Notes: generated from the sequence alone by a model not told the origin. DNA of 64,000 nucleotides from JAJPHF01 sp035293805 (GCA_035293805.1 DATGMD010000037.1:98786-162785), one strand, 5' to 3'. Shown: positions 18,812 through 27,306, numbered from the stretch's first letter. Numbers and translations: made by a program.

Positions 18812-19692
18812 CTGCGGTAGTATGCCACGAGGTGCCCCATTAGCTCTAGCACCGTCATCCGCCCCTCGTCGATGTACGCCTGCGCCTTCGGCGCTTGCGC
18901 CTCGGCCAGGCGGCTCTTGAGCGCGGCGGTGTGCAGCTCGATCACGTCGCGCGGGCCGGCATGGAGAAAGCCCAGCTCGTCCGCCAGCGCGCGGAGAGCA
19001 TCCGACAGCCGGTGGTCCACCCGGTGCGTTCGCTGCTCCAACGCCAGATCGAGGAGCTGCGCGTACCGTGCCGTAAGCTCTCGGAACGTCTCCGGGAGGG
19101 CGCGGCTCAGCGGCTCGACGCCGAACACCTGGGCGGTGATCGCTGTGGCGCCGGGCGCCGACAGCCGTTCCAGCGAGCGCAGCTCCCGGCGCTGGTGCTC
19201 GCGGCGCTGCTTCTCCGCTTGCCGCGCGTGATCCAGGGCCGCCTCGGCCGCCGCGCGAGCCGCCTGCTCACGGAGCAGCTCCGCCTCCGCCCGCTTCCGT
19301 TCAATGGCGTAGCGGAGCGACCGCGTCACTAGCTCAATCGGCATCTCGCCCTTGACCAGGTAGTCTTGTGCGCCTTCGCGCACGGCTCGCGCGGCCAGCT
19401 CCGCGTCGTCCCACGCGGTGAGCACGACGATCGGCACGCGCGGGGCACGGGCGTGCGTCTTGGCGAACGTATCGAATCCCTGGCTGTCGGGCAGCGACAG
19501 ATCGAGGAGCACCACGTCGATGTCGCCCTGATCTAGGCGGACTAAGGCGTTCGCCAGCCGTCCGACGTGTACCACGCGGAACGCCGGCTGCGCCGGCCCG
19601 CTCCGCTGCGGCTCGGCCAGCACCTCCTTCATGAGGTCCGCATTGACCGGGGAATCTTCGACCAACAGCACGTGGATGGAGTCGTTGGCCAC
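18808..19692 (-). CDS. Receiver fused to KaiA/RsbU-like helical domain (candidate KaiA analogue)
   Basis: A 294 aa protein, first gene of the Kai operon. Residues 5-125 are a receiver: VEDSP (D13), LLDLSLPD (D64), VLTAW (T92) and LVKGE (K114). Residues about 126-178 are charged, Ala/Arg/Glu-rich and likely a coiled coil. Residues about 200-294 are helical: FRELTARYAQLLDLAL, then GPRDVIELHTAALK and RMTVLELMGHLVAYYR. This pattern resembles the four-helix C-terminal domain of KaiA (VPEIIEIHMELI...LTLIDILAHLCEAYR) and the related N-terminal domain of RsbU. GTG 19692, with GGAG 8 bp upstream, was preferred to GTG 19713. It could stimulate KaiC phosphorylation under control of an aspartate phosphorylation. 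RsbU-like partner binding is the main alternative. Confidence 0.85.
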   Translation of the reverse strand: MANDSIHVLLVEDSPVNADLMKEVLAEPQRSGPAQPAFRVVHVGRLANALVRLDQGDIDVVLLDLSLPDSQGFDTFAKTHARAPRVPIVVLTAWDDAELAARAVREGAQDYLVKGEMPIELVTRSLRYAIERKRAEAELLREQAARAAAEAALDHARQAEKQRREHQRRELRSLERLSAPGATAITAQVFGVEPLSRALPETFRELTARYAQLLDLALEQRTHRVDHRLSDALRALADELGFLHAGPRDVIELHTAALKSRLAEAQAPKAQAYIDEGRMTVLELMGHLVAYYRS

Positions 19693-19796
19693 GAAACTTA
19701 CTCCGCGGCACACGCACCATCAGCAGCCAGCGACGGCTATAGGCTGGGTAGCTGTGATGAGTTGATCAACGCACGACCAGGACGCGCGAGCCCCGC

Positions 19797-19802
19797 ATTA
19801 TA
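19797..19802 (-). promoter_or_regulatory. Probable -10 box of the Kai operon
   Basis: A perfect TATAAT on the minus strand, about 100 bp upstream of the first operon gene at 19692. No good -35 is seen at 16-18 bp (GGCAGC), so an activator or another sigma factor may be needed. Confidence 0.45.
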
Positions 19803-19833
19803 GAGCAATTGGTGAGCAAGCTGCCGACCCAGC

Positions 19834-19872
19834 CTGGTGTGTCTGTTTGCCTTCGCCAAACAGACATACCAG
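19834..19872. terminator. 16 bp hairpin between nuclease gene and Kai operon
   Basis: CTGGTGTGTCTGTTTG (19834-19849) pairs with CAAACAGACATACCAG (19857-19872) around a 7 nt loop. One position is G:U when read rightward. It begins 23 bp past the stop of the leftward nuclease gene and lies just upstream of the Kai -10 box. There is no T-tract, so it may be a terminator-like hairpin, an RNA end stabiliser or an operator. Confidence 0.5.
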
Positions 19873-19895
19873 CTCTGGCCGAGTCCTTGGGTGAT

Positions 19896-20621
19896 TCACC
19901 GCCGCTCGCGGTAGCCGTTGCGGCGGGGGCGGGGAAGCGACTGGGCGGGGGGGCGGCGCGGCCCGGCCGCCACGTAGGCGTCGCGGGGCAACAGGCGCAG
20001 CAGCGCCGCCACGCAGCGGTCGGCGTCCGCGTGGGCCTCCTGGCCGGCGAACCAGGCCACGCGCCACCGCTCGGCACCAAGCTGGTGCTCACGCTCGCGC
20101 GGGCCTTGACGCGCTTCCCACCCCGCGACCTCCGCCGCCACGCGGTAGCGCGGCAGCGCGAAGTCCAGGCGGTAGTGCCCGACGACGTACTGTAGCTCCG
20201 GCCGCAAGCCGCGCTGGTAGGCGCGCGCGTAGAACCACCGCTGGAGCGCCGACTCGCAGTTCACCGCCTCCGCCCGCACCGCCTCGGGCAGCCCCGCCAG
20301 CAGGTCGGGCGCCGGCACGTCGAGCGCGTCGGGCGGCGCCTGCGTCATCCCCGACGGCCACGACACGACCTTGACGACGATCTCGTCCTCCAGCATCCGC
20401 GACAGCGCCGCGGCCACCTGCTCGGCGATGTCCGGGTCGCTCAGGAAGTCCAGCTCCGGCAGCAGCCAGCAGCCGAGCACCACCAGCAGCTTGCCGTCGG
20501 CGCCCCGCTCGGCGGCGATCGGGTGGGCGGCGCGGCGCAGCGGCCGGCCAAGGTAGGGCTCGCCGGCGTCGAGGCGCAGGATCAGCGTCTGCCACGCCTG
20601 AATAATGTGCCTTAGCTCCAT
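19896..20621 (-). CDS. DUF559-like PD-(D/E)XK nuclease domain protein
   Basis: A 241 aa protein, start ATG 20621 with GGGAGG 7 bp upstream (the frame stays open further but without family sequence). The N-terminal half (about 1-130) is unrecognised. The C-terminal part reads LRPELQYVVGHYRLDFALP, VAAEVAGWEAR and LGAERWRVAWFAGQEAHAD, the layout of DUF559/Vsr-like nuclease folds with acids in the LDF and AEV strands. The usual EVDG is EVAG here. The N-terminal part contains LVVLGCWLLPELDFLSDPD. Cellular role unknown; it is not part of a restriction cluster. Confidence 0.7.
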   Translation of the reverse strand: MELRHIIQAWQTLILRLDAGEPYLGRPLRRAAHPIAAERGADGKLLVVLGCWLLPELDFLSDPDIAEQVAAALSRMLEDEIVVKVVSWPSGMTQAPPDALDVPAPDLLAGLPEAVRAEAVNCESALQRWFYARAYQRGLRPELQYVVGHYRLDFALPRYRVAAEVAGWEARQGPREREHQLGAERWRVAWFAGQEAHADADRCVAALLRLLPRDAYVAAGPRRPPAQSLPRPRRNGYRERR

Positions 20622-20886
20622 TCCCCGTCCTCCCGCACGCGACGCCTTAAGCAGCATACCACGCGCCCCGCGGTCGCCACCGAGCCCCCCAGCCAGGGCG
20701 CCCCCCCACGGGCGAGCCCGCGCCCGAGCAAAAGCGGCCCCCGCGGTCGTAACCGCCCCCCGGCCGGCGGCGTCCCCACGGTCTTGCCATCCGTCGCCCC
20801 GCCCCGCCACCCGCGCTCCCATCGCTGCCGCCCGCCGCGTCCCCCGGACGATCGCCCCCCGCCAATAGCCTTCCTCAGTAGAGCTC

Positions 20887-21005
20887 GCTACAGAATGTGT
20901 GAGCGGAGAGGATGACGTAGCTGGCTACAGAATGTGTGAGCGGAGAGGATGACGTAGGGGCGGGTCTGGTGCCCGCCCGCGGCCGTCAAGGCCGCAGCCC
21001 GGCGG
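20887..21005. repeat. Tandem 34 bp repeat and repeat family E
   Basis: The 34 bp unit starting GCTACAGAATGTGTGAGC and ending GGATGACGTAG occurs at 20887-20920 and 20924-20957, period 37. The second copy runs into GGGGCGGGTCTGGTGCCCGC and so on to 21005, a 60 bp GC-rich element with a second copy inside the Dna2-like gene at 52729-52797. The gap 20622-21182 holds nothing else I can assign. Confidence 0.75.
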
Positions 21006-21182
21006 TTGCCGACCGCTCACCCAAGCTGCCAACCGCAATAGCGAGGCCGCCCGGTAAAGGAGCATCGTTTGACCGTTTTTCGGATAGATTGGCGCACGCG
21101 CGGGCGGTATTGGGGAGACACGGGGGCTGAGCATCGCGGCGGCGTGAGCCGGGCAGCGACCCCGGATCAGTTAGGAGGCGGA

Positions 21183-22499
21183 ATGGGTGCAGGCGGCGCG
21201 GCCGGGCCGGCTATACTCCGCCGGACGGCGACCACGGCAGAAGGGCGCGGAGGCGGCGTGGCGGGACGGATCGGGCGGGCGCGGCTGGCGATCCTGGCGA
21301 TCGGCGGCGCGCTGGTCCTGCTGGCGCTGGCGGCCGGGCTGCTGGCGCTGCGCGACGGCGAGGCCCGCGACACGCTCATCGCCGGCTGGTCGCGGCTCAC
21401 GGCGCCGCCGGTCTACACCGCCGACGACCAGGTGGCGCCGGCGCCCGACGCCGGGCTGGTGGGCGTCAACACCTTCCTCGAGCAGGAGGTGGAGCCGGCC
21501 AGCCGCCGCCGCGCGCTCCAGATGGCGCGCGACGCCGGCTTCGGCGCCATCCGCCAGCAGTTCCCCTGGGCCGAGATGGAGCCCGACGCCAAAGGCGTCT
21601 ACTGGGACGCCCGCTGGGACCAGGATAGCTGGGCCAAGTACGACGAGATCGTCGACCTGGCCGCCGAGTACGGCCTCGACGTGCTCGCCCGCCTCGACAC
21701 GAGTCCCGCCTGGGCGCGGCCCGGCAACCCCTCGCCCGCCACGCCGCCGACCAATCTAGCCGACTACGGCGATTACGTCGCGGCGGTCGTCGGGCGCTAC
21801 GCCGGGCGCGTGCGCTACTTCCAGCTCTGGAACGAGCCGAACCTGGCCAGCGAGTGGGGCGAGCAGCCAGTCGACCCCGTCGCCTTCACCGCCCTCCTGG
21901 CCGAGGGCTACCGCCGCGCCAAAGCCGCCAATCCCGACGCCGTGATCGTCGCGCCCGCGCTCGCGCCCACCGTCGAGGACAGCCCCTGGGCGCAGAGCGA
22001 GCTACGCTTCCTCGACGCGATGTACGACGCCGGCGCGGGCGCCTACTTCGACGTGCTGGCCGTCCAGGCGTACGGCCTGCGCGACGGCCCCGACGACCGC
22101 CGCCTGGCGCCCGACCGCGTGAACTTCTCGCGGCCGCTGCTCGTGCGCGAGCTGATGGTGCGCCGCGGCGACGCGGCTAAGCCGGTCTGGGCCGCCGAGC
22201 TCGGCTGGGACGCGCTGCCGCCCGACTTCCCCGGCCCCGCCGTCTACGGCCGCGTCAGCGAGGCGCAGCAGGCACGCTACACGGTGCGCGCGCTGGAGCG
22301 CATTCGCGCCGAGTGGCCGTGGCTCCAGCGCAGCTTCGTCTGGTACCTCAAGCGCGCCGACGCCAGCCGCCGCGACGAGGCCTGGTACTACTTTCGCCTG
22401 CTGGAGCCCGATTTCACCCCGCTGCCGGTCTACGGCGCGCTCCGCGACTACCTGCGCGCCCCCGGACGCGCCCCCAGCCCCCACCGCGATCCTCCGTAG
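21183..22499 (+). CDS. Membrane-anchored glycoside hydrolase (clan GH-A, GH39/GH5-like)
   Basis: A 438 aa protein, start ATG 21183 with AGGAGG 4 bp upstream. A cytoplasmic N-tail of about 35 residues precedes one membrane helix (LAILAIGGALVLLALAAGLL); the enzyme would lie outside the membrane. The TIM-barrel domain starts near VGVNTFLEQEV. The acid/base Glu is in LWNEPNL and the nucleophile Glu in VWAAELGWD, both in clan GH-A positions, with FPWAEMEP at the front. Family level (GH39, GH5 or an uncharacterised group) cannot be fixed by eye. It is a single gene followed by repeats. Confidence 0.85.
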   Translation: MGAGGAAGPAILRRTATTAEGRGGGVAGRIGRARLAILAIGGALVLLALAAGLLALRDGEARDTLIAGWSRLTAPPVYTADDQVAPAPDAGLVGVNTFLEQEVEPASRRRALQMARDAGFGAIRQQFPWAEMEPDAKGVYWDARWDQDSWAKYDEIVDLAAEYGLDVLARLDTSPAWARPGNPSPATPPTNLADYGDYVAAVVGRYAGRVRYFQLWNEPNLASEWGEQPVDPVAFTALLAEGYRRAKAANPDAVIVAPALAPTVEDSPWAQSELRFLDAMYDAGAGAYFDVLAVQAYGLRDGPDDRRLAPDRVNFSRPLLVRELMVRRGDAAKPVWAAELGWDALPPDFPGPAVYGRVSEAQQARYTVRALERIRAEWPWLQRSFVWYLKRADASRRDEAWYYFRLLEPDFTPLPVYGALRDYLRAPGRAPSPHRDPP

Positions 22500-22522
22500 C
22501 GCCGCCCGCGCAGCCTGAGGCC

Positions 22523-22618
22523 TCCAGGCACCGAAGATTAACGCGCGGTCGGGGTGCTTCGCCGCGCGTAGTGCCTGGTCCGCGCACCTGAGAGCTGCAG
22601 GCACCGAGGATTGACGCG
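22523..22618. repeat. Pair of 23 bp direct repeats
   Basis: TCCAGGCACCGAAGATTAAC (22523 on) and TGCAGGCACCGAGGATTGAC (22596 on), each followed by GCG, differ at a few bases and lie 73 bp apart. A GCGCCGCCCGCGC segment flanks them at about 22499 and 22640. They fill the gap before the LysM gene. Confidence 0.6.
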
Positions 22619-22722
22619 GTCTACGTACCGCATCCTCGGCAGCGCCGCCCGCGCGGCCTCAGGGCCTCGCCCGGCACACGATTCGGGGCAGTTCGGGTCC
22701 CGCGATGAGAGAGGAGCGGATC

Positions 22723-24108
22723 ATGTCAACCTATACCGTCGCGCCGAACGACACGCTCTCCGCCATCGCCCAGCGCTTCGGCATCCGCCTGGACCAGCTC
22801 CTCGCGGCCAACCCCCAGATCGCGAACCCCGACGTGGTCGCCGTGGGCCAGGCGCTCACCGTCCCGGACGGCGCCGGCGCCGTGCCCGGCCCCGAGGCCG
22901 GGGCGCCGCGCGCCCGCGTGCTCGCCGAGGCCGCGCGGCGCCAGGGCGTCCCCTACCGCCTCGATCCCCCGCCCGACGGCGCAAACACCCTCGATTGCTC
23001 GCTCTTCGTGCTCGTCGCCTTTCGCGACGCGGGCCTGCCCTTTCCGGCCGGCGTGCGCACCGCCGAGCAGCTCCGCCAGGCGTGCGAGCCAGTCGCTTGG
23101 AGCGCCGTCCAGCCCGGCGACCTGCTCTTCTTCGAGCACACCTACGAGCCGGACGAGCCGCCCGGCCCCGACGGGCACGTCGCCAGCCACGTCGGCATCG
23201 CGCTCGGCGCCGGCACGCGCCGCATGTGGGACTGCCACTGCGCGACCGGCGACAGCGGCGGCCCCGGCGTGACCCAGACCGACCTGAGCACCGCCTACTG
23301 GCAAGAGCGCCTGTTCGACGCGCGTCGGCCGCCCCAGCTACCCACGACGGGCGCCCCCCCGTCGCCGGCGCCGTCGCTCCCGCCACCCCAGCTCCCCACG
23401 GCGGGCGCGCCCCCATCGTCGCCCGCGTCCCCCATGGCGCGCCGCTATCGCGTGACCGACGACCAGGTGCGCCTCCGCCAGGCACCCGGGCTGACGGCAC
23501 CAATCCTGGCCCAGCTCGACGCCGGCACCATCGTCGTAGCGCTGGAATCGGCCACCGTGTCGGCCGATGGCTACGACTGGCAGCGCGTCCGCGCGCCCGA
23601 CGCCACGGTCGGCTGGATCGCCGCCGCCTTCCTGGCCCCGCTCCGCCCCGACCCGGCCGACGTGTCGCTGTCCAGTGAGCCCGACCACCCCTTCACCTTC
23701 GCGCAGCTCGCGTCGTGCATCGAGGCCGCGGCCGTTCAGTACGGGGCCGACCCGCGCGTGGTCGCGGCCATTGTCGCCCAGGAGTCGGGCTTCACCAACT
23801 GGCGCGTCCACCGCGACGGCACCGGCCACGGCCTCATCGGCCTCGACGACAACGGTCTGCTGCCCGACTTCGAGCGCTGGGCCGGCCTGGCGTACGGCCG
23901 CGGCGCCGCGGCTGTCTGCATCCCCCCGGCGCTCCAGATCGCCTACCTGGCCAAGACCATCGCCGAGCTAACTCGGCAATACGGCAGCGCCTACGCCGCC
24001 GCCCGCGTCTGGCACCGCGGTCCCCGCCGCTGGCAGGACGCGCAGGGCGACCGGTACGAGTCGCTGATCCAGGGCCACATCCGGCGGCTCTTCGGCCAAG
24101 AGGTGTAG
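22723..24108 (+). CDS. LysM - NlpC/P60 - SH3b - lytic-transglycosylase-like wall protein
   Basis: A 461 aa modular peptidoglycan protein. Residues about 2-47 are a LysM (YTVAPNDTLSAIAQRFG). About 60-205 is an NlpC/P60 peptidase with the Cys in TLDCSLFV, a His in SHVGIAL and DLLFFEH before it. A Pro-rich linker follows, containing two QLPT[TA]GAPPS repeats. About 240-310 is an SH3b domain (VRLRQAPGLTAPILAQL). The last about 130 residues resemble lysozyme-like transglycosylases (IVAQESGFTNWRVH, GLIGLDDNGL). Start ATG 22723 follows GAGAGGAG by 6 bp. No signal peptide is seen, unusual for a housekeeping wall enzyme and more like an endolysin. Confidence 0.85.
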   Translation: MSTYTVAPNDTLSAIAQRFGIRLDQLLAANPQIANPDVVAVGQALTVPDGAGAVPGPEAGAPRARVLAEAARRQGVPYRLDPPPDGANTLDCSLFVLVAFRDAGLPFPAGVRTAEQLRQACEPVAWSAVQPGDLLFFEHTYEPDEPPGPDGHVASHVGIALGAGTRRMWDCHCATGDSGGPGVTQTDLSTAYWQERLFDARRPPQLPTTGAPPSPAPSLPPPQLPTAGAPPSSPASPMARRYRVTDDQVRLRQAPGLTAPILAQLDAGTIVVALESATVSADGYDWQRVRAPDATVGWIAAAFLAPLRPDPADVSLSSEPDHPFTFAQLASCIEAAAVQYGADPRVVAAIVAQESGFTNWRVHRDGTGHGLIGLDDNGLLPDFERWAGLAYGRGAAAVCIPPALQIAYLAKTIAELTRQYGSAYAAARVWHRGPRRWQDAQGDRYESLIQGHIRRLFGQEV

Positions 24109-24194
24109 GGCAATCGGTCGTCAGGCAGGGCCTCCTGGAGTGCTGGTCGATGGCGCTGGAGAGCCCGCCTAACCGGTCTGGGGCAACGGATCGT

Positions 24195-24292
24195 CGGGCA
24201 AGGGCTCGTCCCCTGTCGCCCGGCCGGCGTCGCGGGCGCTCCGGCATCACAGGACCTCGAGGTAGGGGAAGGGCTCGTCCCCTACCGCCCGG
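24195..24292. repeat. Two copies of hairpin repeat family A
   Basis: About 24195-24227 (GGCAAGGGCTCGTCCCCTGT) and 24261-24292, where GGTAGGGG pairs with CCCCTACC. The second shows paired changes relative to the GGCAGGGG/CCCCTGCC copies. They lie in the convergent gap 24109-24332. Confidence 0.8.
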
Positions 24293-24332
24293 TTTGCCAA
24301 GAGGGGAACCGTAGAAACGCCAGCCCTACCCG

Positions 24333-24950
24333 TCAACCCAGAGAGGGCTCGCGAGGCGCGCCGCTCGTGGCCGCGTCTCCGCCGGGCAGCCTCACGACGC
24401 CGGCGCCCTCGTCCCACTCGATCGCACCCTGATCGGCCAGGAGCGCCAGCACGGCGCGCAGGTAGGCGCGCGAGGGCATCGGCGGCGGCTCCTCGCCCGC
24501 GCCGAGCGCGGCGACGCGCGGCTCGACGAGCGCCCAGTTCAGCGTGAAGATCGACTGCTCGCCCGCCGCGAGCGCCGCCAGCACCTCCACGGCGAGCGGC
24601 AGGGCCGCGAGCGCGGCCGTCAGCGCCGCGGCGTCGCTCGCGGCCGCCGAGCCCTCGGGCGTCAGCCGGAACTTGCGCCCCGCGCGGCCGTCGCGCCCCT
24701 CCGCGAAGACGACCTCGTGTGGGCAGGCGCCGAGGTAGCGGCAGCCGTGCTCGGCGCAGCGGGGGATGCGCGCGGTGATTGGCCGCGCCAGGCCCAGGTC
24801 CTTCAGCAGCGCCACCGGCAGGCCGTGATCGGGCAGCGTCCAGTACTCGCAGCCGACGCCCTCCCCGACCGCCGCCAGCGCGGCGCGCAGGGCATCAGCG
24901 CCGCTCACGTCGCCTGTGGCGCGCCTCGTCGGGTCTTCCGCGCCGCTCAC
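24333..24950 (-). CDS. Hypothetical protein coupled to sulfurtransferase
   Basis: A 205 aa protein. GTG 24950 overlaps the sulfurtransferase stop by 4 bp (GTGA); GTG 24908 is a second option. A short sequence GACGTGAGCGGCGC is duplicated at both possible starts. The product has GVGCEYWTLPDHGLPVALL, then PRCAEHGCRYLGACPHEVVF with three Cys and a His that could bind metal. It ends with a probable winged-helix-like segment (LRAVLALLADQGAIEWDEG). Not recognised as a named family. Coupling suggests a role with the rhodanese, for example in sulfur handling, but this is inference. Confidence 0.65.
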   Translation of the reverse strand: MSGAEDPTRRATGDVSGADALRAALAAVGEGVGCEYWTLPDHGLPVALLKDLGLARPITARIPRCAEHGCRYLGACPHEVVFAEGRDGRAGRKFRLTPEGSAAASDAAALTAALAALPLAVEVLAALAAGEQSIFTLNWALVEPRVAALGAGEEPPPMPSRAYLRAVLALLADQGAIEWDEGAGVVRLPGGDAATSGAPREPSLG

Positions 24951-25792
24951 GTCGGCTTCGGCGCGTCGGGCAGCGTCAGGTTCTCGATCGGCAGCCCCTC
25001 CCGATTGCCCCACTCGCCCCACGAGCCGAGATAGTTGCGCACCCGCGGGTAGCCAAGCAGCCGCAGCACCAGCCACGTGTGCGCCGCGCGGTAGCCACCC
25101 TGGCAGTACGTGATCACCTCGCGCTGGCGGTCGAGGCCGAGGTTCGCGTACATGGCCTCGAGCTCGGCCGCCGGCTTCAGGCGCCCCTCGGCATCGAGGT
25201 TGTTCACCCAGTCGAGCGGGATGGCGCCGGGGATGCGGCCGCCACGCGCCGAGCGGATCTCCGTGCCCGCGTACTCGGTGGGACGCCGCGTGTCCACGAT
25301 CTGCGTCGCGCCGTCGTTCAGGTGGGCCAGCACGTACTCGTAGCCGGCCACTGCCTCGGGGCGCGGCCGCGCCTGGAAGCGGGTCGGGGCCACGTTGCTC
25401 GGGTCCGTCGTCACCGGGTAGCCCGCCGCGCGCCAGGCGTTCAGACCGCCGTCGAGCAGTCGCCCGCCGTCGTGGCCGAAGTAGACCAGCGCCCACACGC
25501 CGCGAGCCGCGTTGTAGCCCGAGGTGTCCTCGTAGAAGACGACCGTCTGCCCCTCGCCCACGCCCGCGGCCGAGAACGCCTCCTCCATCCGCGCGGTCCA
25601 CGCCGCGATGCCCTCGGCACTCGTGTCGCGCGTGCCGATGTGCATGAAGTCCACGTTCGTCGCGCCCGGGATGTGGCCCTGCGCGTACTGCTCGGGCGGG
25701 CGGCCGTCCACCACGCGCACGTTCGGGTCGTGCAGATGGGCGTGCAGCCACTCGGGGGTCACCAGGAGTTCGGGCGCTGCCTGCTGGGCCAT
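24947..25792 (-). CDS. Thiosulfate/3-mercaptopyruvate-type sulfurtransferase (tandem rhodanese)
   Basis: A 281 aa two-domain rhodanese. The N-terminal domain (about 8-130) has VRVVDGRPPEQYAQGHIPGA but no active Cys, as usual. The C-terminal domain carries the catalytic C230 in TYCQGGYRAAH. It transfers sulfane sulfur to cyanide or thiols, most likely in the cytoplasm. The loop CQGGYR is closer to thiosulfate sulfurtransferases than the CGSGVT of mercaptopyruvate enzymes. ATG 25792 has GAGAGG 7 bp upstream. It is cotranscribed with the small Cys-containing gene downstream. Confidence 0.92.
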   Translation of the reverse strand: MAQQAAPELLVTPEWLHAHLHDPNVRVVDGRPPEQYAQGHIPGATNVDFMHIGTRDTSAEGIAAWTARMEEAFSAAGVGEGQTVVFYEDTSGYNAARGVWALVYFGHDGGRLLDGGLNAWRAAGYPVTTDPSNVAPTRFQARPRPEAVAGYEYVLAHLNDGATQIVDTRRPTEYAGTEIRSARGGRIPGAIPLDWVNNLDAEGRLKPAAELEAMYANLGLDRQREVITYCQGGYRAAHTWLVLRLLGYPRVRNYLGSWGEWGNREGLPIENLTLPDAPKPT

Positions 25793-25860
25793 CGTCCACC
25801 TCTCCGCGCGCGGCGGTCTGGGCCGCTCGCCGCGCCGCCATTCTAGCACCCGGCGCCGGC

Positions 25861-27306
25861 CTAGCCCGGCGTGACCCCCTCCAGCGTGGGGAGGGCGGCC
25901 AGCCAGCCGTCGAGGCTGCCGGCGCGCGTGGGGAACAGCTTGCCGGGGTTCAGGATGCCCTTCGGGTCGAGGGCGTCCTTGATGGCGCGCATCGCCCACA
26001 CGGCCTCCTCGCCCAGCGAGTCGTTCATGAACTCGCGCTTCAGCGAGCCAACGCCGTGCTCCCCTGACAACGTGCCGCCCAGCTCGATCGCCGCGCGGAA
26101 GATGGCCGTCGCGGCGCGCTCGACGCGCTCCAGCTCGCCGGGCAGGCGGCGGTCGAAGAGGATGTTCGGGTGCAGGTTGCCGTCGCCGGCGTGGCCGAAC
26201 ACCGGGATCGGGAGGCCGACCTCGGCGCTGATCGCGCGCACCCGTCGCACCATCGCCACGATCTGGCTGCGCGGCACCACGATGTCCTCGCCCAGCTTGT
26301 TCGGCCGCGCCCGGCCGAGCGCCGGCGAGATGGCCCGCCGCGCCTCCCACAGCGCCGCCCGCGCCGCCGCATCGGCCGCCACGCGCACGTCCGACGCGCC
26401 GCACTCGCGCGCGATCGCCCCCATGCGCTCGATCTCGGCCTGCACCGCCGCCGCGTCGTTGCCATCGGCCTCCAGGATCAGCACCGCGTCGGCCGCGCGC
26501 GGCAGCCCGATCGCCATGTGGTCCTCGACCAGCCCAATCGTCGTGGCGTCCATAACCTCCAGCGCCGTCGGCAGCAGCCCCGCCGTCAGGATCGCCGTGA
26601 CGGCCTCGACCGCCTGCTCGAGCGCCGGGAAGATCGCCTGGGCCGTCGAGCGCTCGCGCGGCAGCGGCACGAGCCGCAGGATGATCTCGGTCACCACGCC
26701 GAGCGTGCCCTCCGAGCCGACGAAGAGCTGCGTGAGCTGGTAGCCCGTCGACTGCTTGAGCACGCGCCCGCCGGGGCGCAGCACGCGGCCGTCGGCCAGC
26801 ACGACCGTGAGCCCGCGCACGTAGTCCTTCGTGGCGCCGTACTTCAGGCAGCGCGGCCCGCCGGCGTTGGTGGATACGTTGCCACCGAGCGACGACTGGC
26901 TGAGGCTGGCAGGGTCGGGCGGGTAGAACAGCCCGTACCGCTCGACCTCGGCCTGCAAGCGCGCGGTGATGACGCCTGGCTCGACGACCGCCACGCCGTC
27001 GGCCGGCGACACCTCCAGGATACGGTTCATGCGCGCCAGGTTCAGCACGATGCCGCCGGCCAGGGGAATCGTGCCACCCGCGAGCCCCGACGACGCGCCG
27101 CGCGGCACCACAGGGATGCCGTGCGCGTGGGCGAGCGCCAGGATGCGCGACACCTCGTCCGTGGTGCGCGGCGAGACGGCCAGGTCGGGCGGTTGCTGCT
27201 GGAAGGTGCCGTCGTAAGAGTAGGCGATGCGCTGCGCGGGTCCGCCGTGGACGTAGCCTGCCCCCACGATGGTCTGTAGCTCGGCGCGCACGGCGTCAGC
27301 GAGCAT
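25861..27306 (-). CDS. glcD: FAD-linked oxidase, glycolate oxidase subunit GlcD-like
   Basis: A 481 aa flavoprotein of the VAO/PCMH class. The FAD-binding part has VVPRGASSGLAGGT, VEPGVITARLQAEVE and SLGGNVSTNAGGP. The C-terminal substrate domain has FGHAGDGNLHPNILF and GGTLSGEHGVGSLKREF. It oxidises a 2-hydroxyacid such as glycolate or D-lactate and passes electrons to the Fe-S partner coded just upstream, with which it overlaps by 11 bp. Which substrate is used cannot be told. A GlcE subunit is absent, as in many two-subunit versions. Confidence 0.92.
   Translation of the reverse strand: MLADAVRAELQTIVGAGYVHGGPAQRIAYSYDGTFQQQPPDLAVSPRTTDEVSRILALAHAHGIPVVPRGASSGLAGGTIPLAGGIVLNLARMNRILEVSPADGVAVVEPGVITARLQAEVERYGLFYPPDPASLSQSSLGGNVSTNAGGPRCLKYGATKDYVRGLTVVLADGRVLRPGGRVLKQSTGYQLTQLFVGSEGTLGVVTEIILRLVPLPRERSTAQAIFPALEQAVEAVTAILTAGLLPTALEVMDATTIGLVEDHMAIGLPRAADAVLILEADGNDAAAVQAEIERMGAIARECGASDVRVAADAAARAALWEARRAISPALGRARPNKLGEDIVVPRSQIVAMVRRVRAISAEVGLPIPVFGHAGDGNLHPNILFDRRLPGELERVERAATAIFRAAIELGGTLSGEHGVGSLKREFMNDSLGEEAVWAMRAIKDALDPKGILNPGKLFPTRAGSLDGWLAALPTLEGVTPG

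Noticed and set aside
20887..20957. CRISPR-like array
   Set aside because: Only two units with a 3 bp gap between them and no cas genes. This is a simple tandem duplication.
24333..26404. Long leftward open frames that would fuse the rhodanese region with neighbours
   Set aside because: Long open frames are expected by chance at this GC content. The segments outside the recognised proteins are Arg/Gly/Pro-rich and match no family.
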